Below are positions 58,099 to 64,000 of a stretch of DNA of 64,000 nucleotides, one piece after another (the stretch's first letter is position 1; every line of letters begins with the position of its first letter). A program made the position numbers and the translations under genes. Under the pieces are notes generated by a model that saw only the letters and a program-made list of their open reading frames with translations, ran no database searches and had not been told where the DNA came from. The DNA is from Phytohabitans aurantiacus (GTDB lineage: Bacteria; Actinomycetota; Actinomycetes; Mycobacteriales; Micromonosporaceae): NCBI RefSeq assembly GCF_027923225.1, contig NZ_BSDI01000009.1:1-64000 (forward strand), written 5' to 3'.

Positions 58099-59229
58099 AT
58101 GACGCGGGCATCAACGCGGCCGAGCGAAGACCTAGCCCAGATCGACACCGTTGCGGTGACGTATGCGGACCGGGTCGCCGGCCTGGAAAAGACCGACGCC
58201 GTCCGGCGTACCGAACGCGATCGTCTGGTCGCGGCGGCCATGCCGTTCGCGGGGCGGCTCGCGCGCCGGTACCGGGGGCGTGGCGAGCCGCTCGAAGACC
58301 TGGAACAGGTGGCGCGGCTCGGTCTGCTGAAGGCGGTCAACGGATACGACCCGGCGCGCGGCTCCTTCACGGGGTACGCGGCGATCACGATCACGGGCGA
58401 GTTGCGCCGGCACTTCCGCGACCGCACGTGGGGCGTACACGTGCCGCGGCGGATGCAGGAGATGAGCCTGGAGGTCAGCCGGGCGGTCGGCGAGCTGACC
58501 AGGGAGCTGTCCCGGTCGCCGACGATCGCCGAGGTGGCGCACCGCACCGGCGTCGGTGAAGACGACGTGCTGGTGGCGCTGGAGACCGCGACCGCGTACG
58601 CGCCGGTGTCGCTGCAGGCGCCGACGCCGGGCGATTCGGGTACGCCGCTGGCCGACCTGATCGGTGGGCTCGACGTCGACCTCAGCGCGGTCGACGACCG
58701 GGTGACCGTCAGCTCCCTGCTGTGCCGGCTGCCCGTACGGGAGCGCCGGATCCTGGCCATGCGCTTCTACGGCAACCACACGCAGAGCGACATCGCGGCG
58801 GAACTGGGCATCTCCCAGATGCACGTCTCCCGGCTGCTGTCCCGCGCGCTCACCTGGCTTCGTGAGGCGATGCTGAGCGACGCGCCGCACGAGTGGGAAG
58901 CCGGAGCCGCCCCGCCCGACCGGCACGAACTGGCGATCCGGACGCTGCCGCGAGGGGCGGCCGTGCACGTGGAGGTGGGCGGCGAGATCGACCGCGACAC
59001 GGCACCACGTCTGCGCGAGGCACTGCTCAGCGCGCTGCGCGGCCGGCCGGACGAGGTACGCGTGGACTTCGGCGGGGTGTCCTTCGTCGACGCGGCGGGC
59101 ATCGGCGCGCTGCTCTGCGCGTTGGAGGCGGCCCGTGGCACCGGCGCCCGGCTGACTGTCGCGCGCACCCGGCAGTACGTCCGGCAGGCTCTGCGGGTCG
59201 CCGGACTCGGCCCGTTCCTAACGCCGTGA
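58099..59229 (+). CDS. SigB/SigF-type sigma factor fused to a STAS domain
   Basis: A 376-residue protein. Sigma-70 regions 2-4 occupy about 30-255 (EDLEQVARLGLLKAVNGYDP, then TQSDIAAELGISQMHVSRLL). A STAS domain (about 275-370) follows: AVHVEVGGEIDRDTAPRLRE and VDFGGVSFVDAAGIGALLCA. The normal DSSG phosphosite is DAAG, so the Ser that RsbW-type kinases phosphorylate is absent. A sigma factor with its own non-phosphorylatable anti-anti-sigma module could escape its anti-sigma kinase. AGGAG precedes ATG 58099. Confidence 0.92.
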   Translation: MTRASTRPSEDLAQIDTVAVTYADRVAGLEKTDAVRRTERDRLVAAAMPFAGRLARRYRGRGEPLEDLEQVARLGLLKAVNGYDPARGSFTGYAAITITGELRRHFRDRTWGVHVPRRMQEMSLEVSRAVGELTRELSRSPTIAEVAHRTGVGEDDVLVALETATAYAPVSLQAPTPGDSGTPLADLIGGLDVDLSAVDDRVTVSSLLCRLPVRERRILAMRFYGNHTQSDIAAELGISQMHVSRLLSRALTWLREAMLSDAPHEWEAGAAPPDRHELAIRTLPRGAAVHVEVGGEIDRDTAPRLREALLSALRGRPDEVRVDFGGVSFVDAAGIGALLCALEAARGTGARLTVARTRQYVRQALRVAGLGPFLTP

Positions 59230-59247
59230 ACCTAGCGCCGTGACAAC

Positions 59248-60024
59248 CTAGCGCCGTGACAGGGTGCCAGGCGGCCCCGGGGCCTCGGACTCGAGTGGCT
59301 CCTCCTCGGGGGTGAGCACCGCCCAGACGGCCTTGCCATCGGCCAGCGCGGTACTGCCCCAGCGGCTCGCCACCGTGTCGATGAGCAGCAGGCCACGCCC
59401 GCCGTACGAGGTTGGCGGCACCACCCCCACGAACCGGGGCTCGGCCCGGGAGTAGTCGCGCACCGCGATCAGCATGTCGGCGCCGCGCAGCGCCACGCTG
59501 ACCGTCATGGGCGTCAGGGCGTGCGCCACCACGTTGTTGACCAGCTCGGTGACCACGATGCACGCCGAGCCGGCCAGCTCCGGCCGCTCCCATCGGGCGC
59601 ACGCCTCGGTGACCAGCTCGCGAGCCCGTCGCGCCGCGCCCACCGCGGGCTCCATGTCGGCCGCCAGCCGGTTGTCGGGAGCCGGTGGGCCGAGGCGGGC
59701 CACCGCGTCCTGGCGGGTGGGCGTGACCGCCACACCCGAACCGCGCCACGCCGCCACGTCGCGCGGCGGCGGCTCGCAGAAGATCAGCCGGGCTCCCGGC
59801 CACGTGGTGGCCTCTTCGGCCACCACGGTGAAGACCGACAGCGCCTCGGGATCGGCGACCGTGAGCCGGGAGACATCGACGACGAGTGCCTCCGGCTGAT
59901 CCGCGAGGCACCCGAGAAGCGCGTCGCGGGCCACCTGCATCGAGTGGCCGTCGAGCGTTCCGACCAGGGTCGCCACCGGGTAGGGGTCCCGGCTCACCAC
60001 CTGGCAATGCACGTCCGTCGGCAT
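59248..60024 (-). CDS. STAS-HATPase fusion (anti-sigma/anti-anti-sigma protein)
   Basis: A 258-residue protein. A STAS-like N-terminal domain (LVGTLDGHSMQVARDALLGC to LTVADPEALSVFTVV) lacks the phospho-Ser (DPEA in place of DSSG). The C-terminal HATPase_c_2 has the N-box IVVTELVNNVVAHAL and GRGLLLIDTVA, while the G1 box is degenerate (VRDYSRAEP). It may bind, but perhaps not phosphorylate, a sigma/STAS partner such as the adjacent convergent gene. ATG 60024 has GGAG upstream; ATG 60042 is the longer start. Confidence 0.88.
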   Translation of the reverse strand: MPTDVHCQVVSRDPYPVATLVGTLDGHSMQVARDALLGCLADQPEALVVDVSRLTVADPEALSVFTVVAEEATTWPGARLIFCEPPPRDVAAWRGSGVAVTPTRQDAVARLGPPAPDNRLAADMEPAVGAARRARELVTEACARWERPELAGSACIVVTELVNNVVAHALTPMTVSVALRGADMLIAVRDYSRAEPRFVGVVPPTSYGGRGLLLIDTVASRWGSTALADGKAVWAVLTPEEEPLESEAPGPPGTLSRR

Positions 60025-60063
60025 GATCGCTCCATTGTGCATGTCTGCCCCCGCCCGCGCACG

Positions 60064-61056
60064 CTACCGGCGTACGCGCCGAGCCACCGCGGCTACCGTG
60101 CCGGCCGCCGTGCCTGCGGCCAAGCCCAGTGCCGCGGTGGCCCGCACGGCGCGGCGCCGGCGGCCGTGCCATCCGCCGTCCTGCCGCGCGTCCGCCACTC
60201 CCTCGGCGAAGAGAGCGCCGGTCGTGGGAGCGGCGGGAGAAGGGCCAAATTGGAAACGGGCGGCGTACATGCCCAGGAGTCGCTCGGTCAGTGCGGGCGC
60301 CATCCGCCACTGGAACTCCAGGGCGCGCGCGGCGGCACCCGCGTACGCCTCGCGGGTGGGCCGCTGGATCGCCCGGACGATCGTGCGGGCGGCCACCTCG
60401 GGCGGGTACACCGGTGGAGGCGGCCGCAGTTCCCGGCCGGTGTGGTTGGCGGCGTGCCGGAAGAACGGGGTGTCGATGGACGCGGGCAGCACCGTGCAGA
60501 CCGAGATCGTGTGGTCACCCGCGGCCCGAAGCTCCTGCCGAACGGTGTTCGAAAGCCCGCGTACCCCGTGCTTCGCCGTGTCGTAGGCGGTGATGTACGG
60601 CATCGTCACGCCCGCCAGCACCGACGCGTTGTTGACCAGTACGCCGCCACCTGCCGCGCGCAGGTAGGGGAGCGCGGCTCGCACGCCGTAGGCGCTGCCC
60701 ATCAGGATCACGTCGATGACCCGGCGCCACTGGTCGACCGGTACCTCGTCGATCCGCCCATACACGGACACCGCGGCGTTGTTGACCCAGGCGTCGACAC
60801 GACCGAACACGGCCGCCGCCCGGGTCGCCAGCCTTTCGACCGCGGCCAGGTCCGTGACGTCTGTGGGTACTGGGACCGCCCGACCGCCCAGCGAGTGGCA
60901 CTCGTCGGCCACCGTTTCCAGGGCGTCCACGCTGCGCGCGGCGAGCACCACGGCGGCGCCCCGGCGCGCCAGTTCGTGCGCCGTGGCGGCGCCGATACCG
61001 CTGGAAGCCCCGGTGACCACCACGACCGACTCGTCAAGACTGCGCATGAGTGGCAT
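60064..61056 (-). CDS. Short-chain dehydrogenase/reductase (SDR)
   Basis: A 330-residue oxidoreductase. The coenzyme motif TGASSGIG is at about 15-22, with the structural NNA in VNNAAVSVYG and catalytic Ser and AYDTAKHG (Y-x3-K). A C-terminal extension of about 70 residues ends in a hydrophobic segment (ATAALGLAAGTAAGTVAAVA), so it may be membrane-attached. It is NAD(P)-dependent; the substrate is unknown. M1 or M4 may start. Confidence 0.92.
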   Translation of the reverse strand: MPLMRSLDESVVVVTGASSGIGAATAHELARRGAAVVLAARSVDALETVADECHSLGGRAVPVPTDVTDLAAVERLATRAAAVFGRVDAWVNNAAVSVYGRIDEVPVDQWRRVIDVILMGSAYGVRAALPYLRAAGGGVLVNNASVLAGVTMPYITAYDTAKHGVRGLSNTVRQELRAAGDHTISVCTVLPASIDTPFFRHAANHTGRELRPPPPVYPPEVAARTIVRAIQRPTREAYAGAAARALEFQWRMAPALTERLLGMYAARFQFGPSPAAPTTGALFAEGVADARQDGGWHGRRRRAVRATAALGLAAGTAAGTVAAVARRVRR

Positions 61057-61135
61057 AGACAGCCGATACCCACTTCACTCCGGCTCATACCCGTCGCATG
61101 TTTCGCCTTGCCGTATCGCGGAAACCTGACTTCTC

Positions 61136-62314
61136 ATGCGCGTCGGTCTTGTCAGCTCCGAAGGGCCCGCGGGTCCAACCCGACAGTTAGCCCGGATCGC
61201 TGCCGAGCTGAGCGCCCGGGGGCACGACGTACGGGTCTACGAGCGGCGGGACGGCACCGGCCCGCCCGCGGTGGCGAACGTGCCCGCCGGGTACCGCGTC
61301 GAGCGGCTCGCCGCGGCTCCATCGGCGCGGGCGCCCGCATACGTGCCCGAGTTCAGCCGGCGGCTCGTCGAGAGCTGGGCACACGGGTGGACCCCGGATG
61401 TGGTGCACGGACACTTCTGGATCGGCGGTCTCGCGGCGGCGAGCGCGGCCGGCTCCAACGGCATCCCCGTCGCGCAGACGTTCTACTCGCTCGGCGCGGC
61501 CGAACTGCGCCAGATCGGTCAGGGCGCGGACGGGGTCGGCCAACGGATCGCGCTCGAACGGGCGCTCGGCAGGGCCATCGACCTCGCGGTCGCGCAGTCC
61601 GAGGAGGAGGTCGGCGAGCTGACCCGGATGGGCATACCCCGTGCCGATGTCGCCGTCGTACCCACTGGCGTGGACACCGAGCGGTTCACGCCGCACGGGG
61701 AGTCGGAACAGCGCGAGGGGCGCCGGCCCCGGATTCTCTCGGTCGGCGGGCTGGCGCCGTGGCACGGGCAGGACGACATGATCCGAGCGCTGCGGCTGGT
61801 CGGCGACGCCGAACTGGTGATCGTGGGCGGCCCGCCGCGTGCCGGGCTGGCCGCCCACGCCGAGGCGCGCCGGCTGCGCGACCTCGCACGGCGCACGGGC
61901 GTCGACGGTCAGGTGCGCATGGTCGGCGCCGTACCGAACGACCGCATGCCCGGCTGGTACCGCTCGGCGGACGTGGTGGCGTGCGTGCCCCGGTACTCAC
62001 CGGTGGGCCAGGTGCCGCTGGAGGCGATGGCGTGCGGCGTGCCGGTGATCGGGTACGCGGTCGGTGGGATCGCCGACACGGTGGTCGACGAGGTGACGGG
62101 ACGACTCGTGCCGCCGGGTGACGTGCAGGGGCTGGGCACCGCGCTGCGACGGCTGCTGCGCGACGACACGGGACGGTTCGCGTTCCGCCACGCGGCGGTG
62201 GACCGGGTCCGCTGCCGGTACACGTGGGACCGCACGGCCGCCGCGCTGGAGCGCCTGTACGAACGCCTCCTGGTCCGCCGCCGTCGCCCCAGCCCCGCTC
62301 CCGCTTCCGCGTGA
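61136..62314 (+). CDS. GT4-family glycosyltransferase
   Basis: A 392-residue GT-B enzyme. The N-terminal domain begins MRVGLVSSEGPAGPTRQLAR, with DVVHGHFWIGG; the C-terminal domain has ILSVGGLAPWHGQDDMIRAL and the nucleotide-sugar motif VPLEAMACGVPVIGYAVGGI. It makes a retaining glycosidic bond onto an unknown acceptor. A hairpin follows its stop. ATG 61136. Confidence 0.92.
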   Translation: MRVGLVSSEGPAGPTRQLARIAAELSARGHDVRVYERRDGTGPPAVANVPAGYRVERLAAAPSARAPAYVPEFSRRLVESWAHGWTPDVVHGHFWIGGLAAASAAGSNGIPVAQTFYSLGAAELRQIGQGADGVGQRIALERALGRAIDLAVAQSEEEVGELTRMGIPRADVAVVPTGVDTERFTPHGESEQREGRRPRILSVGGLAPWHGQDDMIRALRLVGDAELVIVGGPPRAGLAAHAEARRLRDLARRTGVDGQVRMVGAVPNDRMPGWYRSADVVACVPRYSPVGQVPLEAMACGVPVIGYAVGGIADTVVDEVTGRLVPPGDVQGLGTALRRLLRDDTGRFAFRHAAVDRVRCRYTWDRTAAALERLYERLLVRRRRPSPAPASA

Positions 62315-62364
62315 TCAGGGCGTCCCCCAAGTCGCTCTAACGACTTCAGGGACGCCCTGATCAC
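62311..62364. terminator. 24-bp palindromic hairpin, second copy
   Basis: Arms 62311-62334 and 62341-62364 pair with two mismatches around the loop CTCTAA; the outer part is identical to the hairpin at 23910. It separates the glycosyltransferase from the convergent transporter gene and can end both transcripts. Confidence 0.8.
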
Positions 62365-62373
62365 TAAGAACGG

Positions 62374-63273
62374 TTAGCGGCGGGTGGCGGTCGCTGGGTG
62401 GCGGAGCGGCAGGCGCTGGCGGGCTGGCGCGATCTCGTGGTGATGCTGCGGCTCCGCGTATCTCGTGAGGCCGATCACCGCGCCCAGCGTGACCAGGAAC
62501 CCGAGCGCGGCCAGCCACTCGCGCCCGGGCCAGATGCGGTCGCCGAGCAGGAGCAGACCGATGATCGCCGCGGGCACCGCACCGGCCGCGTCCATGGCGG
62601 CGACGGCCGCGGTCGTGGAGCCACGCTGCATCGCGAGCCCGAGCAGCAGCTGGCCGACCAGCGAGTGGGCGATGAGCAGGTACAGCAGCGGGTCGCGCAC
62701 GAACTGGTCGAAGGAGTGCGCGGCGGCGAGTGGGCGGGCGGCCACCGCTGCGGCCGAGAACGCCAGGCCGGCGAGCGCGCCGAGCGCCACCGATCCGGGT
62801 GCGCCGTGCAGCCGTACCGTGAACACGCCCAGGCCGCCGATCACGGCGAGTGCGACGGCGAGCGCGACGAGGCCAGCGGGCCCGATCTGGCGGGACGGCG
62901 CGGGCTGCGCCGACAGGACCAGGGCGCTGATGCCGCCGAAGAGCAGCACGATCAGCGCGACCTCCGCCGCGGGCAGCCGCCACTTGAGGACGACCACGCC
63001 CAGGACGGCGGTGACGCCGAGGCCGGCCGCCACGCTGGCCTGTACCAGGAAGAGGGGGAGATCACGGCGGGCCAGGAACGCGAGCACGAAGCCGAGCGTC
63101 TGGCAGCCCAGGCCGACCAGGTACGTGCGGTGGCTGGCGAGGCGCAGGAGTAGGCCCGGGTCGAAGGTGTGGTGCACGGTGGTGCGGGTGGCGGCTACGG
63201 ACTGTAGGAGGTTGGCTACGCCGTACGCGGCGATCATTGCCGCGAGAAAACACCAACCACCAGTGGACGCCAC
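62374..63273 (-). CDS. DMT/EamA-like integral membrane transporter
   Basis: A 299-residue protein with about nine or ten hydrophobic helices (FLAAMIAAYGVANLLQSVAA; AEVALIVLLFGGISALVLSA; AAIIGLLLLGDRIWPGREWL). The end GDRIWPGREWLAALGFLVTL is the EamA/DMT pattern. It may export a small metabolite. GTG 63273; family and topology well supported, substrate unknown. Confidence 0.85.
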   Translation of the reverse strand: MASTGGWCFLAAMIAAYGVANLLQSVAATRTTVHHTFDPGLLLRLASHRTYLVGLGCQTLGFVLAFLARRDLPLFLVQASVAAGLGVTAVLGVVVLKWRLPAAEVALIVLLFGGISALVLSAQPAPSRQIGPAGLVALAVALAVIGGLGVFTVRLHGAPGSVALGALAGLAFSAAAVAARPLAAAHSFDQFVRDPLLYLLIAHSLVGQLLLGLAMQRGSTTAAVAAMDAAGAVPAAIIGLLLLGDRIWPGREWLAALGFLVTLGAVIGLTRYAEPQHHHEIAPARQRLPLRHPATATRR

Positions 63274-63297
63274 TCGGCGAGAATAGTCGGAGCAGAC

Positions 63298-64000
63298 CTA
63301 AATTGGTCCAATCCCGGGCGACGAAAGCCGTTCGAGCAGGTCATCGTGGAGTTTCCCGTTGGTGGCCACCGCGCTTCCGCCACCCGGACCCGCCTGTCCG
63401 GACAGGTCCGTAAACGTGCCACCTGCTTCCGTCACGATGGGTATCAGGGCGGCTACGTCCCATAGTGAAAGTTCGGGCTCGACCATGGCGTCCACGGCAC
63501 CCTCAGCCAAGAGCATGTATCCGTAAAAGTCCCCGTATGCCCTGTTACGCCAGGTGCTGCGAATGATGTTCAGCATCGCGCCGAGCCGGCCGTTCTCCTC
63601 CCAGCCGCCCAGATCGGAGTAGCAGAAGCTCGCGTCGGCCATCCGGGAGACTCCCGAGACCTTGATGGGGCTCGCCGCAGCGGTGTGGCGACCCGCGTAG
63701 GCGCCGTGCCCGAGAGCGGCCCACCAGCGCCGGCCGAGCGCGGGCGCGGAGACGAGCCCCACGACCGGCTGGTCACCCTCCATGAGCGCGATCAACGTGG
63801 CCCAGATCGGCACGCCACGGATGTAGTTCTTGGTGCCGTCGATCGGGTCGATCACCCACTGCCGGTTACCCGGGCCGGCGGCCGCCTCGGTGACCCCGTA
63901 CTCCTCGCCGAGCACCCCGTCGCGCGGCCGGGTGCGGCCGAGCGTGGCCCGCAGCGCGCGCTCGACGGCCGTATCGGCGTCGGAGACGGGCGTCAGGTCG
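63298..64000 (-). CDS. hisN: Histidinol-phosphatase HisN (inositol monophosphatase family), N-terminus outside the window
   Basis: About 234 residues are present; the frame continues past base 64000 (DLTPVSDADTAVERALR is the last part seen). Signatures: GEEYG, WVIDPIDGTKNYIRGVPIWA (metal and phosphate site) and LWDVAALIPIVTEAGG. The NYIRGVPIWA form marks the HisN branch, the last phosphatase step to histidinol, rather than inositol monophosphatase. No other his genes are in view. Confidence 0.9.
   Translation of the reverse strand, partial: DLTPVSDADTAVERALRATLGRTRPRDGVLGEEYGVTEAAAGPGNRQWVIDPIDGTKNYIRGVPIWATLIALMEGDQPVVGLVSAPALGRRWWAALGHGAYAGRHTAAASPIKVSGVSRMADASFCYSDLGGWEENGRLGAMLNIIRSTWRNRAYGDFYGYMLLAEGAVDAMVEPELSLWDVAALIPIVTEAGGTFTDLSGQAGPGGGSAVATNGKLHDDLLERLSSPGIGPI

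Overview
This is a high-GC, codon-biased actinobacterial chromosome segment. Several features point to Micromonosporaceae or close relatives: mycoredoxin, WhiB7, a UvrD2-type helicase, XRE/DUF397 pairs, PrsW-less SigB-type regulators, an initiator tRNA with three G:C pairs in the anticodon stem, and UPF0182, DUF2342 and DUF5709 families. The genus is an inference; no rRNA or other marker settles it.

Layout. 1-86 is the tail of an IS30-type transposase. 573-3657 (minus) is a sulfonate/taurine-type ABC transporter operon that ends in its own Rrf2 regulator. 3795-7334 (plus) holds two M16 peptidase subunits and a NudC-like Nudix protein. 7324-8845 (minus) holds a DUF397/XRE pair and mycoredoxin. 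8912-12102 (plus) holds uvrD2 and whiB7 with a leader ORF and attenuator. 12166-14011 (minus) is a two-gene AbiE-like toxin-antitoxin candidate. 14101-23901 is mostly conserved core genes: an ABC1 kinase, a ThiF-like protein, DUF5679, a YgjP-like peptidase, a DUF2342 zincin, a PDZ-Lon protease and UPF0182. A cluster of three DnaA boxes lies at 16567-16628.

24073-41580 is an integrated actinomycete integrative and conjugative element (AICE) of about 17.5 kb. It sits in the 3' part of the initiator tRNA gene and is bounded by 46-bp identical att repeats. A leftward, largely overlapping gene string (37280 to 24994) encodes small zinc-binding proteins, a DUF2637/coiled-coil/HTH protein, a TraB/FtsK-like translocase, a primase-polymerase, a helicase, Xis and the tyrosine integrase. 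Noncoding arrays within it look like a replication origin (11 copies of TCTCCGCA) and a transfer locus (8 copies of GGTAGCGG beside the translocase). Paired palindromes lie in the divergent control region. The rightward arm carries an AlpA-like HTH protein, an HTH-Nudix fusion, a second Nudix protein, a convergent hypothetical gene and a nucleoside diphosphate kinase. The fusion may relate to the Nudix immunity factor Pif of pSAM2.

41668-52617 is a run of membrane and exported proteins: a CAP-domain protein with three 108-residue repeats, a 1250-residue repeat protein, an LPXTG-anchored protein and an M36 fungalysin-type metallopeptidase. 52636-55266 holds a polyprenol-phosphate sugar transferase, purC and prs. 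55243-60024 is a regulatory hub: an RsbW-like kinase, a MacS-like kinase and LuxR regulator, DUF5709, a sigma-factor/STAS fusion and a STAS/HATPase fusion. 60064-64000 holds an SDR oxidoreductase, a GT4 glycosyltransferase, a drug/metabolite-type transporter and the start-truncated hisN.
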